Made by a program: the position numbers and the translations under genes
Shown here: piece by piece, positions 41,476 through 50,092 of the stretch
Numbering within the stretch: the stretch's first letter is position 1
Layout of the letters: each line of letters starts with the position of its first letter
Notes under the pieces: model-generated
Databases searched by the model: none
The model's input: only the letters and a program-made list of their open reading frames with translations
What the model was told of the DNA's origin: nothing
Assembly (NCBI GenBank): GCA_017463145.1
Contig: JAFTPR010000008.1
Location: 1 to 64,000, forward strand
Source of the DNA: Clostridia bacterium
Lineage (GTDB): Bacteria; Bacillota; Clostridia; Christensenellales; Borkfalkiaceae
Direction of reading: 5' to 3'
DNA: 64,000 nucleotides

Positions 41476-42900
41476 ATGGCAGGACTTTCGCTGAAAGGCA
41501 TTAACAAAGTATACCCTTCCGGTGTACAAGCAGTTTTCGATTTCTGTCTCGATATCAGAGATAAGGAATTTATCGTATTGGTAGGCCCTTCCGGCTGCGG
41601 TAAATCTACGACGCTTCGTATGATCGCAGGTTTGGAAGAAATTTCGTCGGGTGAACTTTATATCGACGGCAAACTCGTGAACGACGTTGTTCCTAAGGAT
41701 AGAGATATCGCCATGGTTTTCCAAAACTATGCATTGTATCCTCATATGTCCGTTTACGACAATATGGCGTTCGGTTTGAAACTTCGTAAAGTACCCAAGG
41801 AAATCATTGACCAAAAGGTTAAAGCGGCGGCTGAAATTCTCGGTATCACCGATTACCTTTCGAGAAAACCCAAGGCGCTTTCCGGTGGTCAGCGTCAACG
41901 TGTTGCGCTCGGTCGTACGATCGTTCGTGAACCTAAGGTATTCCTTTTGGACGAACCTTTGTCTAACCTCGACGCAAAACTCCGTGCTTCCATGAGAACG
42001 GAAATCTCGAAGCTTCACGCTCGTCTTGCTACCACGTTCATCTACGTTACGCACGACCAAGTTGAGGCTATGACGATGGGTACGCGTATCGTCGTTATGA
42101 AAGACGGCTTTATGCAACAGGTTGATACCCCGCAGAACTTGTACGATTATCCCGTAAATCTTTTCGTTGCGGGCTTTATCGGTACGCCGCAAATGAACTT
42201 CTTCAAGGATTCCGTTCTTACGTCTGAAAAAGGCAAAGTATACGTTGAATTTATCGGTAACAACAAGATTATGTTGCCTAAGAGCGTAGCTGCAAGAATT
42301 AAGAACATCAACGAATACCTTGATACGGGCAAGAAAATCACGCTTGGCGTTCGTCCCGAAGATATTCACCAAGACCAAATGTTCATTTCCAACTCGCCTG
42401 AAACGGTTATCAAAGCACGTATCGAAGTTATCGAAAAGCTCGGTGCGGAAACACAGATTTACTGCGAACTTGACCACGAGGGCAAGGAAAGCTCGGTTAT
42501 CGACAATTCTACGCAGATGATCGCTAAGATTTCCAGCCGTGCAGTAGTTTCTTTGAAAGAGGTTGTAGAACTTGCTTTCGACGCGCATCATATCCATATG
42601 TTCGACGGCGAAACGGAAGCTACGCTTCTTGAAAGAGATGAAGGCTATGAAGTAATCGAAGAGAATGCAGACGGTTCTGCATTCGTTCCTCCCACACCGC
42701 AAGAAATGCGCGCTCGTATCGATTCCGCTCGTATCGTAACGAAGGAAATGAAAGCGCAAGCAAGAAAGGACGCAAGAATGGCGAAATTGGCTGCGAAGCA
42801 AGCGGCTAAGGCTGCTGCTGAGGAAGCGGCGGTTGAAGAAGCGCCCGCGGAAGAAGCGCCCGCAGAAGAAGTTGTTGAAGAAAAGAAAGACAACGAATAA
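41476..42900 (+). CDS. MsmX/UgpC-type sugar ABC transporter ATPase with a long charged tail
   Basis: The first 370 residues are a standard multi-sugar ATPase: Walker A GPSGCGKST, Q loop MVFQNYALYPHMSV, signature LSGGQRQRVALGR, Walker B FLLDEPLSNLD, and a TOBE regulatory domain with GVRPEDIH. Such an ATPase often serves many sugar permeases in Bacillota. Residues from about 395 form an extra tail of some 80 residues: a basic helix (KEMKAQARKDARMAKLAAKQ) followed by Ala/Glu repeats (EEAPAEEAPAEEVVEEKKDN). I know of no such tail in MsmX. The gene uses codons typical of highly expressed genes, has its own promoter and terminator, and has no adjacent permease. Confidence 0.9.
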   Translation: MAGLSLKGINKVYPSGVQAVFDFCLDIRDKEFIVLVGPSGCGKSTTLRMIAGLEEISSGELYIDGKLVNDVVPKDRDIAMVFQNYALYPHMSVYDNMAFGLKLRKVPKEIIDQKVKAAAEILGITDYLSRKPKALSGGQRQRVALGRTIVREPKVFLLDEPLSNLDAKLRASMRTEISKLHARLATTFIYVTHDQVEAMTMGTRIVVMKDGFMQQVDTPQNLYDYPVNLFVAGFIGTPQMNFFKDSVLTSEKGKVYVEFIGNNKIMLPKSVAARIKNINEYLDTGKKITLGVRPEDIHQDQMFISNSPETVIKARIEVIEKLGAETQIYCELDHEGKESSVIDNSTQMIAKISSRAVVSLKEVVELAFDAHHIHMFDGETEATLLERDEGYEVIEENADGSAFVPPTPQEMRARIDSARIVTKEMKAQARKDARMAKLAAKQAAKAAAEEAAVEEAPAEEAPAEEVVEEKKDNE

Positions 42901-42925
42901 TTCAAGCGTAAATCATTGATAACTG

Positions 42926-42962
42926 CATTTGCCCTTTGCAACGCAAAGGGCAAATGTTTTTT
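42926..42962. terminator. Terminator between the ABC ATPase gene and spoIIE
   Basis: A 14-bp perfect stem (42926-42939 with 42943-42956), loop AAC, T tract 42957-42962. It overlaps the last bases of spoIIE on the other strand. Confidence 0.88.
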
Positions 42963-45252
42963 ATATTTGCGGCGAACGGAATAGGCGTACGGCAACAGCC
43001 GTGGCGTCGTCCTTGGCAATCCCGCCGTAGGCGGCAAGAGTACGTTCCAAAAGCGTATCTACAAGTTGTTGCGGGTTGCGCGCCGGCAGAGTTTTCAGTA
43101 CCTCATATAAATCCGTTGTAGAGCCGAATGCGTCCGTAACGCCGTCGCTTAAAAAGAGCAGTACGTCGTTTTCTTTTAAGTCGTACGAGGAGGCATCAGG
43201 GTGGAGCGTATCGAGAATACCGAGCGGCAGTGTAGCAGTTTCCAAAACCTTGACGGTGTTTCCCGAGAGTATGAAGCCGACGGGCGAGCCAATTTTTATA
43301 ATGTCCGCTTTCCCGTCGTCGAGATCAACGATAGCGATATCTACGCAAGCAAACGTTTCCTCGTTTGTAAACGTAATTAGTTTGTTAATGGTTGAAAGCA
43401 CGGTTTCGGAGGGCATTTTGGCTCGATAAAAGCTTTCGAGCAAAGAAATAGTGCTTTCGGAAATACGTCTTGCGTATTCGCCGCTGCCCATACCGTCAGA
43501 CAATGCCACCATAAAACGACGCTCGTCGATACGGATAACGGAATGTGTATCTCCACTGGCAATCTCGCCTGTTTTTTTCATGCTTGCTACGCCGAAAACT
43601 GCGTCAAATTGCGGCTTTTTGCGCAAGATACAACAAAACTTGTCGTTGGAAAGAGTAAGACGTTGGGAAATAATCATTGTTTCGTGGAATTGTTCGCTGG
43701 CAATCGCGGCAATTTTTTTTACGTCGGCTATCCCATACGTAATCAGGGAAAGGGTAGGATCGTCTGCGTCGCCGTAGATGAGTACCTCGCTGCATACTAC
43801 GCCTGCTTTTTGCAATGCGGCGTTTAAAGCCCGTTCTTTGTCCGTATACATTTTCAACGGCTCGCTTTGCTCGATTGCAAGATTTTTTAAGATAGCGCTA
43901 ATCCCCTGCGCTTGATTTGCAAGCAACGCCCGCCCATTAGCGGCGTTTTCTGTTTCCGTCATATACTTCCGATAATCGCTTAGTTGCCTGTTTACCGCAT
44001 ATAACACGTTGCTTTGGTTGATACAAGTTTCCGCAAGCGCGCGAGGTAGGTCTATCAGGCTCGTTTTGCCTTTCAAACAACCTACGGCAATCAGCTTATC
44101 CAATTCTTCGGCAAGCCCTTTACGTTGACAACTTCGATATTGCGGGCAATTTTTACAAGCTTCTTCCGTTACGCAACTGCGTATGTATTCCCGCGCGCCC
44201 GCTTCTGCTTCGTTAGAACCAAGCGCGGCGAACGTCGTTTGTATTTCGCGGAATACGGCGGAAATCTCGAAAAGCTGTTCTCCGATTGCCGAACGGTTAC
44301 GGTTGATTGCAATACGGGATAAATGCTTTTCCCGATAGAATATTAACTTGTTTTCCATTTCCCGTACCAAGGGCGAGGGGAGCAGAATAAACAACAGCGC
44401 AGGCAATACCGCCGCCAAAACCGATTGTACAAGCAAAGGTGTGGCATACGTATATAGTCCGTCGAAGTAGCCGTATGCGAAAAAAGCGCAAAGCAGGGCG
44501 AGCGTTGCGGAAAGTCTGCCTGCGCGAACGAAAAGCGCAACGGCTGTTCCGTATACGAAAAATCGATCGAGCGGCAGGGAAGCCGTCAGGGCGGGAGGCA
44601 GAGAAAGCACGAATGCGCACACGAGCGCGCTTGCGTCCTTTACAACGAATGTAAAGGTGAGCAAAATAAAAAATGCGATACCCGTGTACGCGTTTAAGCT
44701 CCAAAAATTACATATTCCAATACCTGTTGCCACGAAAAGCAACGCGCAAAAAACAATCTCTTCGCCAAGAAGACGGCATTTGAGCAGTTTTTTCAAGAGT
44801 GCATTTGTAGCGACGGTGAATACGGCGGAAAGCAAAAAAGCGAATGCGCATACGCACGTTTTTTGTAACACGGGCGATAACGCGCTTATAAGCGTATAGG
44901 GCGAAAAGGGCGCAAACCCTACGTATAATCCCAAACCTAGCGACAGCGCAAGAAGCGGCGGAAGCGGGTTTTTTCGTTTTTTTAACCGTGACCGTACGAA
45001 AAAGCCGAGCATAAGCAAAAGGGCTTGTCCTCCGTGGAGCAGGATATTGACAAAAGTCGGACGTACGATAGAAACGGCAAAAAAGAAAAAGGAAACGACG
45101 TACGGGGAAAGACCCGAAAGCGCCAAGGCGTAAGCAAGCGCAAGGGAAAACGGTTCGCGGTTGTCAAGCGTGTATTCCAAAAACAGCATAGCCGCCGTAA
45201 AAAGCAGGTATAACAGAATACGGAAATAGTCGGTGTTTTTTCGGATAGTCAT
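42961..45252 (-). CDS. spoIIE: Stage II sporulation protein E (SpoIIAA phosphatase)
   Basis: SpoIIE dephosphorylates SpoIIAA-P at the polar septum and so activates SigF in the forespore. The 763-residue protein has about ten N-terminal membrane helices (1-310), a middle regulatory region with a cysteine cluster (CVTEEACKNCPQYRSCQRKG), and a C-terminal PP2C domain (about 545-763). The PP2C metal residues are in VALSDGMGSGEYA and LLFLSDGVTDAFG. Minus-strand TTGGAGT precedes ATG 45252, and TATAAT is about 30 bases further upstream. Its targets are encoded at 18774-20297. Confidence 0.95.
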   Translation of the reverse strand: MTIRKNTDYFRILLYLLFTAAMLFLEYTLDNREPFSLALAYALALSGLSPYVVSFFFFAVSIVRPTFVNILLHGGQALLLMLGFFVRSRLKKRKNPLPPLLALSLGLGLYVGFAPFSPYTLISALSPVLQKTCVCAFAFLLSAVFTVATNALLKKLLKCRLLGEEIVFCALLFVATGIGICNFWSLNAYTGIAFFILLTFTFVVKDASALVCAFVLSLPPALTASLPLDRFFVYGTAVALFVRAGRLSATLALLCAFFAYGYFDGLYTYATPLLVQSVLAAVLPALLFILLPSPLVREMENKLIFYREKHLSRIAINRNRSAIGEQLFEISAVFREIQTTFAALGSNEAEAGAREYIRSCVTEEACKNCPQYRSCQRKGLAEELDKLIAVGCLKGKTSLIDLPRALAETCINQSNVLYAVNRQLSDYRKYMTETENAANGRALLANQAQGISAILKNLAIEQSEPLKMYTDKERALNAALQKAGVVCSEVLIYGDADDPTLSLITYGIADVKKIAAIASEQFHETMIISQRLTLSNDKFCCILRKKPQFDAVFGVASMKKTGEIASGDTHSVIRIDERRFMVALSDGMGSGEYARRISESTISLLESFYRAKMPSETVLSTINKLITFTNEETFACVDIAIVDLDDGKADIIKIGSPVGFILSGNTVKVLETATLPLGILDTLHPDASSYDLKENDVLLFLSDGVTDAFGSTTDLYEVLKTLPARNPQQLVDTLLERTLAAYGGIAKDDATAVAVRLFRSPQI

Positions 45253-45290
45253 AGGTTTACTCCAAAATACGTTTGCCGCTATTATACTAT

Positions 45291-45323
45291 AAAAAAAACC
45301 GCAAAATTTGAGAAATTTTGCGG
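45291..45323 (-). terminator. Terminator of mazF
   Basis: An 11-bp stem CCGCAAAATTT (45299-45309) with AAATTTTGCGG (45313-45323); on the minus strand followed by eight T. The spoIIE -10 box lies directly after the T tract. Confidence 0.85.
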
Positions 45324-45340
45324 AAAGGATTTGAATTTTG

Positions 45341-45715
45341 TCAAGTGTAGCTTTGTTCGGCGGTTTCCGTTCCCACGGGAAAGCCGAGGCTGATCAATAT
45401 CGCGCGGTTGACGCGGGTCATGGTGGCGGGCGGCAACTCGCCGATACGTTCCTTTAAACGGCGTTTGTCAAGCGTGCGGATTTGTTCCAATAAAATTACG
45501 CTGTCTTTAACAAGTCCGTAAGCGGAGGGCAGTTCAATATGCGTAGGGAGTTTTGCTTTGTTGATTTTGCTCGTAACGGCAGCGGCGATAATGGTAGGGG
45601 AATACTTGTTCCCAACGTCGTTTTGCACGATTAGTACGGGGCGTATGCCGCCCTGTTCGCTTCCCACAACGGGGGATAAGTCTGCATAATACAATTCGCC
45701 GCGTTTCACTTGCAT
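45341..45715 (-). CDS. EndoA/MazF-type mRNA interferase, no adjacent antitoxin
   Basis: A 124-residue PemK-like toxin that cuts mRNA at short sequences. It starts [33 protein letters not shown], the EndoA signature with the conserved Arg in GIRPVL. [12 protein letters not shown] and [20 protein letters not shown] segments complete the fold. AGAGGTAGAG precedes the ATG. In B. subtilis the antitoxin gene lies directly upstream; here 45716-45878 is only 163 bases, with the pgi terminator and no frame long enough for a MazE or ribbon-helix-helix partner. Confidence 0.93.
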   Translation of the reverse strand: MQVKRGELYYADLSPVVGSEQGGIRPVLIVQNDVGNKYSPTIIAAAVTSKINKAKLPTHIELPSAYGLVKDSVILLEQIRTLDKRRLKERIGELPPATMTRVNRAILISLGFPVGTETAEQSYT

Positions 45716-45835
45716 ACTCTACCTCTTTTGAAAAACCGAACGATACTCCTTACTTGCATTATATGTAAGAAAGGCGGTTTTCCGTTACTCACGGATAAAG
45801 TATTGCCATAAAATGGGCATGGTATACTTCGTTTT

Positions 45836-45871
45836 TTGTAAAAAATAACGCCGCCTACGTTTAGGCGGCGT
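45836..45871 (-). terminator. Terminator of pgi
   Basis: Stem ACGCCGCCTA (45848-45857) with TAGGCGGCGT (45862-45871); on the minus strand followed by TTATTTTTTAC. Confidence 0.88.
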
Positions 45872-45878
45872 ATAGTGT

Positions 45879-47312
45879 TTAGATGATACAGTTTTCGTCT
45901 TTTGCGGGAAGGGAATCGAGTTCCTTTTTCTTCTCTGCATAGCCCGCTTTGCCAAGGAGCGCAAAAGTTGCTTTTTTGCCCTCTTCCACGCCCGGTTGAT
46001 TGAACGTGTTGATGTTGAGCATTGCGCCCGCGTACGCCGTTTGCATTTCAAACAGGAACAGAAGCTGACCGAGCGTGAATGCGTTGAGTTCGGGCAACCA
46101 AAGCGTATAGTTCATTCTGCCCGCTTTCGTGAGCGCGTATGCCGTAGCGGCGTTTTCCGCTTGGATAAGCTCTTCCATTGTGTGACCGCCGAGGAATGCT
46201 ACGTCGGGGATATTCTCGCAGCCGTGGGGGATAGGCATTTCACAAGCATACTTTTTGAGGGAAAGGAAAGTGACTACTTTATCGAAAGGACCTTCCGTAT
46301 ACAGCTGTACTTGCGAGTGCTGATCGGTTACGCCCAGCGATTTGACGGGTGTTTGACCGACGTTGCAGGGCTGACCGTCCAACGTTTCGTTTTTGCCCAA
46401 TGATTCCGCCCAAAGCTGGCAATACCAATCGGCAAGCGTTTTCAAATTGTCCGAATAGGGCATCATAACGCCGACGTTCTTACCCTCTTCCATTGCCGCA
46501 ATTTGCAATACTGCGGACATAAGGGCGGGGTTTTTGCGCATGGTGGGGGTGTGGCAGAGGTAATCCATATACGCCGCGCCTGCAAGCAGACCTTTGATAT
46601 CGATACCGACCACCGCCGCGGGCAGAAGTCCTACGGGGCAAAGCTGGGAGAATCTGCCGCCTACGCCGTCGGGGAGGATATAGCTCTTGATACCGCCGCA
46701 TTCGTCGGAAATCTTTTTGAGGTTGCCCTTGTTGGCGTCCGTCGTGAAGATAACGTTTTCTTTCACGTTCACGCCCGCTTTTTTCAACAGGTCGAGGATA
46801 ATCAGGTATTGGGTCATGGTTTCGCTCGTCGCGCCCGATTTGGAAACGACGTTGAAACACGTTTTTGCAGGATCGATTACGTCCAACAAATCCCGCATTC
46901 TTACGGGGTCTACGTTGTCCTCTACGTAAAATTTAGGACCTTTTCTTTTGTTCTTGGGTAAATCGTTGTAATGCAAATGGCAAAGCGCATTGAACGCCAT
47001 GATAGGACCAAGCGCGCTGCCGCCGATACCGAGTACTACGAAATATTGGAATTTCGAGCGAATTTTTCTTGCTGTTTCGAGGATATCCGCAACAATTTCT
47101 TTTTGGTTGTAGGGAAGCTCCGTCCAACCCATATACAGCTCGTCCTTGCCTCTGTTTTCTTTCACGTAACGGAACGCTTTTGCTGCGCGGCTGGCATACG
47201 AAGAAAGCTTTTTTTGCGTAAAGCCTTTGTCGCCCAAAAACGTGTCCATCATATTGTTGTAGTCAAGCGTGACGCGCATAGAGTTGCGCCATTCTTTGGT
47301 CTTGTAGCTCAT
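45879..47312 (-). CDS. pgi: Glucose-6-phosphate isomerase
   Basis: Pgi interconverts glucose-6-phosphate and fructose-6-phosphate. The 477-residue protein shows VVLGIGGSALGP, the SKSGATSET phosphate-binding loop, GVGGRFSQLCPVGLLPAA and the TDQHSQVQLYTEGP catalytic Glu/His region, with Lys in FNQPGVEEGKK near the C-terminus. AAGGAGATATC precedes ATG 47312. It is a monocistronic unit; 47313-47410 holds no clear gene. Confidence 0.96.
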   Translation of the reverse strand: MSYKTKEWRNSMRVTLDYNNMMDTFLGDKGFTQKKLSSYASRAAKAFRYVKENRGKDELYMGWTELPYNQKEIVADILETARKIRSKFQYFVVLGIGGSALGPIMAFNALCHLHYNDLPKNKRKGPKFYVEDNVDPVRMRDLLDVIDPAKTCFNVVSKSGATSETMTQYLIILDLLKKAGVNVKENVIFTTDANKGNLKKISDECGGIKSYILPDGVGGRFSQLCPVGLLPAAVVGIDIKGLLAGAAYMDYLCHTPTMRKNPALMSAVLQIAAMEEGKNVGVMMPYSDNLKTLADWYCQLWAESLGKNETLDGQPCNVGQTPVKSLGVTDQHSQVQLYTEGPFDKVVTFLSLKKYACEMPIPHGCENIPDVAFLGGHTMEELIQAENAATAYALTKAGRMNYTLWLPELNAFTLGQLLFLFEMQTAYAGAMLNINTFNQPGVEEGKKATFALLGKAGYAEKKKELDSLPAKDENCII

Positions 47313-47410
47313 TTGATATCTCCTTAAATAATTTCTAACGCTATTATTGTACTCTTTCTTGCCCTAAAAGTCAAGGACAAGAGGGCAAAAAAGCCAAAAT
47401 CGTAACAAAA

Positions 47411-48913
47411 TTATTTTGTGGGGGCAGAGCTTTTCGGGAAAAGCAAAACGGCAAGCCCGCAAACGCCGAACAGCGCAATGCCTGCAAAAAGCAGCGCGAG
47501 GTATTCCCCGCAGATTTTTTGAAAAAGGGAGGCAAAAAGCGCGCCTGAGGGGAACGCTACGCATAAAAACGACGCCAAATAGACAAGTAAGGATAGAAAC
47601 GCCTTTTTTTGCGAAGCGAACAGACCTGCGCATTTTCGCTTTAACAGCAACAGGTTGCAAAAGGCGGTGACGGTAAAGCTTGCGCCGATTCCGAGTATGT
47701 ACGAATAAATACCGCATACCGACGGCAAAAGTGTAATACAAAGAAACATTGCCGCCGCGCCGAGGAAGTAGAAGATAAAGGTTTGTTTTTCAAAACCGAG
47801 AGAATTGAGCATACCCGTCGTAATCATAGAAAGACTGATCGGGATTAAAACGGGACAGGCTTTTTTAATCATTTCGCCCGCCAAGACGGAAGAAAAAGCG
47901 ATACGTCCAAACGTTTCGCCAAGCGTGAAAAAGAAAGGAAGAAGCATACAGGCGATAATGAGCGATATGCGAATACCGCGCCCAACGTTTTTATACAGTC
48001 GGGTCGTGTTGCCTGCGTAAAAGTCCTCCGAAAGCTCGGGAATGAGTACCAGCGAGAAAGAGCCGATAAGCGTGGCGGGGATTGTCAGTACGGGCATCAC
48101 CATACCCGTTACTACGCCGAACAGCTTGATTGCTTCTGCGGAAGAAACGCCCGTCCGAATAAGCATAGCGGGCAATAATACGGCGATTGCGGAGTTGACG
48201 AGTGAGCTGCTTAAACGTACGGAAGTGATAGGCAGGGTCGCGTTGAATAGGGGTTTTAGTTGACTTTTCGGGGAAGAAAGCTTTCCGCCGAACAGTAAAA
48301 AACACAAAACGACGAGTACGAAAGAAAACAGGCACGCAAGGGCAGTCGAAAACGCCACGCCCTTTGCGCCCGCCAGCGGATCTGTCGTGTTTTTAAGGAG
48401 TAATATTCCCAAGATGACCATAACGGTTTCTTCCGCAAGCTCTAAAATGGCAGAGGTAAAAAAATGCTTGTTTGCCCAAAGCTCGCCGCGAATTACGTCG
48501 TATACGGCGGAGTAGGAGAGCGATAAAAGAAGTATTTGAAATACGGGAAATACACGCTTATCCGAAAAGAGGGAAAAGCGGCTTCCTACCGTCCCGAACA
48601 GAATTGTAATCGGCAACGTCAGGCAAAGGCTGAGCGTAAGCCCTGCCGACAGCGCACCCCGTTCCGCCTTGATATCGCCGTCCGCTTTGCCTTTGGCAAT
48701 CAGTCTTGTGACCGTGACAGGTATACCGCCCGCGCCGAGCGTGTGCAAAACGGCGTATACGGAAAACGCCATTTGGTAAAGTCCCATGCCCTCTGCTCCA
48801 ATCAAGCGAGCGAGTACGATACGGTATAAGAAGCCGAGCGCGCGTTCGAGAACGGATATACCCGTAACGAGCGAGGCGTTTTTCAAAACGCGGTTTTTGG
48901 AAAGGTCTTTCAT
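47411..48913 (-). CDS. SpoVB/MurJ-like polysaccharide flippase
   Basis: A 500-residue membrane protein of the MOP superfamily with about 14 helices. It starts NRVLKNASLVTGISVLERALGFLYRIVLARLIGAEGMGLYQMAFSVY and has LGAGGIPVTVTRLIAKG, the pattern of the stage V sporulation protein B group that flips lipid-linked cell-wall or cortex precursors. The start ATG has no ribosome site; TACAAT lies exactly 6 bases upstream, again a leaderless arrangement, although no good -35 box is seen. It could be a cortex flippase or the general lipid II flippase. Confidence 0.88.
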   Translation of the reverse strand: MKDLSKNRVLKNASLVTGISVLERALGFLYRIVLARLIGAEGMGLYQMAFSVYAVLHTLGAGGIPVTVTRLIAKGKADGDIKAERGALSAGLTLSLCLTLPITILFGTVGSRFSLFSDKRVFPVFQILLLSLSYSAVYDVIRGELWANKHFFTSAILELAEETVMVILGILLLKNTTDPLAGAKGVAFSTALACLFSFVLVVLCFLLFGGKLSSPKSQLKPLFNATLPITSVRLSSSLVNSAIAVLLPAMLIRTGVSSAEAIKLFGVVTGMVMPVLTIPATLIGSFSLVLIPELSEDFYAGNTTRLYKNVGRGIRISLIIACMLLPFFFTLGETFGRIAFSSVLAGEMIKKACPVLIPISLSMITTGMLNSLGFEKQTFIFYFLGAAAMFLCITLLPSVCGIYSYILGIGASFTVTAFCNLLLLKRKCAGLFASQKKAFLSLLVYLASFLCVAFPSGALFASLFQKICGEYLALLFAGIALFGVCGLAVLLFPKSSAPTK

Positions 48914-48982
48914 ACGTATATTGTACGAGCTTTCCCTATGGAATTATGACAAAATACTTTCCAAAGCGGTATGGAATAAAAA

Positions 48983-49012
48983 GACATATTTATAAAAGAA
49001 GAAACATATAGT
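48983..49012 (+). promoter_or_regulatory. SigE-like (mother-cell) promoter
   Basis: GACATATT (48983-48990), 14-base spacer, CATATAGT (49005-49012), close to the SigE pattern KMATATT-N14-CATACAnT. The ATG of the LysM gene lies 5 bases after the -10 box. Confidence 0.55.
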
Positions 49013-49017
49013 ATGCT

Positions 49018-49296
49018 ATGTTGAAGTCGGGTTGGGTAAGATTTTATAAGGTGAAGGAGGGGCAGACGCTCGAAGCGATTGCCGCGTTTTTCTGCGTGTC
49101 GGCGTATTTGCTTGCAGAGCGCAACGGTTTGACGGAAGAACCGCAGGCAGGGGTATTGCTTGAAATACCGTCTGCGCGCGGGAATGCGTACACCGTCAAG
49201 CCGGGTGATACGAAAACGCTTCTTTGCGGAAGCGAGGAAGCGTATAACGCAAAAAATACGCAGGTCTTTTATTACGGTATGCGCGCGATACTGTAA
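49018..49296 (+). CDS. Small LysM-domain protein, probable spore envelope component
   Basis: A 92-residue protein made of one and a half LysM units: FYKVKEGQTLEAIAAFFCVSAYLLAERNGL, LLEIPSARGNAYTVKPGDT, then a shorter C-terminal part. LysM domains bind peptidoglycan or GlcNAc polymers, and in spore formers many direct coat proteins to the cortex. No signal peptide is present, as expected for a mother-cell coat protein. A SigE-like promoter lies directly upstream, and the start has no ribosome site. The next gene is another probable coat protein. Confidence 0.75.
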   Translation: MLKSGWVRFYKVKEGQTLEAIAAFFCVSAYLLAERNGLTEEPQAGVLLEIPSARGNAYTVKPGDTKTLLCGSEEAYNAKNTQVFYYGMRAIL

Positions 49297-49315
49297 CAAT
49301 TTATTTGGGGAAAGG

Positions 49316-49324
49316 CATAGGATA
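49316..49324 (+). promoter_or_regulatory. SigK-like -10 element
   Basis: CATAGGATA matches the SigK -10 pattern CATAnnnTA. A matching AC -35 element lies two bases further away than usual, so this is tentative. AGGAGG follows before ATG 49359. Confidence 0.35.
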
Positions 49325-49358
49325 TAACAGTAATTGATTACGCAGGAGGTTTACATAT

Positions 49359-50012
49359 ATGTCCTTTTATTGCAATTTCCAATCGGATAAATGCCCCGGT
49401 CAAATTACGGGCAATCCGTTGAACGGTTTAACAGAAAAAGTTTGTATTCAGGCGGAACGCATTTTCGACGCGTGTATCAAGCAAACGCAGCTTGAAAACT
49501 ACTCGTTGACGCTTACCGACCTTACGCCCGAAAATCCTACGTATCCGTTGACCTTCGTCAGCGCGCGTTCGACGACGGCGGAAGCTACGGTGACTAATTT
49601 GAACGTGGAACGCCAAGCGGATAAACATTGCGCTCGCGTGCAAGCGACGGTCAGCGTGCCGCTTGAAGTATTGTACACCGACGCGGCGGGTGTGGAAGGG
49701 AGCGCAACGGCGATTGTGAGTATCAATCAAGACGTGCTTTTGTACGTGCCTGCGCCCTCGATCATTCCTTTCAGCGTGAAGGCTGTGGTCAGCGCGGTCG
49801 TTCCCGACGGTGTGTACAATCCCGAAACGCAGGGCTTTACCGTGTCTGTGTGCATTACGGTCATTTTGAAGATCGCTATGCCCGTCGAGATACTCGTACC
49901 TTCGTACGGCTATTGCGCAATTCCGCCCGCGCAGGAATACTCGCAAGAAGTTTGCGCAGGGTTCTTTGAATTGCCCTTATATCCCCAAGGTAATTGCCGC
50001 CCGTGCAAGTAA
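49359..50012 (+). CDS. Cys-containing probable spore coat or exosporium protein
   Basis: I do not recognise a named family. The 217-residue protein has no signal peptide. It has short Cys-containing ends (MSFYCNFQSDKCPG at the start, GNCRPCK at the end) around a core of alternating beta strands: EATVTNLNVERQADKHCARV, then SVPLEVLYTDAAGVEGSATA, then LLYVPAPSIIPFSVKAVVSAVVPDG. Three similar strand pairs suggest a beta-sandwich resembling DUF3794-type sporulation domains. AGGAGG precedes the ATG. The place behind the LysM gene and mother-cell-like promoters supports a role in the spore coat, with the Cys ends available for cross-links. The function is inferred. Confidence 0.65.
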   Translation: MSFYCNFQSDKCPGQITGNPLNGLTEKVCIQAERIFDACIKQTQLENYSLTLTDLTPENPTYPLTFVSARSTTAEATVTNLNVERQADKHCARVQATVSVPLEVLYTDAAGVEGSATAIVSINQDVLLYVPAPSIIPFSVKAVVSAVVPDGVYNPETQGFTVSVCITVILKIAMPVEILVPSYGYCAIPPAQEYSQEVCAGFFELPLYPQGNCRPCK

Positions 50013-50027
50013 AACGTGCAAAAAAGG

Positions 50028-50054
50028 AAAAGACGGTGAAAACCGTCTTTTTTC
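50028..50054 (+). terminator. Terminator of the coat-protein gene
   Basis: Stem AAGACGGT (50030-50037) with ACCGTCTT (50042-50049), loop GAAA, then a T tract. Confidence 0.82.
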
Positions 50055-50057
50055 TTG

Positions 50058-50086
50058 TTGCATTTTCTGTAAGAAAATGGTATAAT
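50058..50086 (+). promoter_or_regulatory. Promoter for a leaderless phosphoesterase mRNA
   Basis: TTGCAT (50058-50063), 17-base spacer ending TGG (extended -10), TATAAT (50081-50086), then 6 bases to ATG 50093. Same layout as at 32959-32987. Confidence 0.7.
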
Positions 50087-50092
50087 ACGGGT

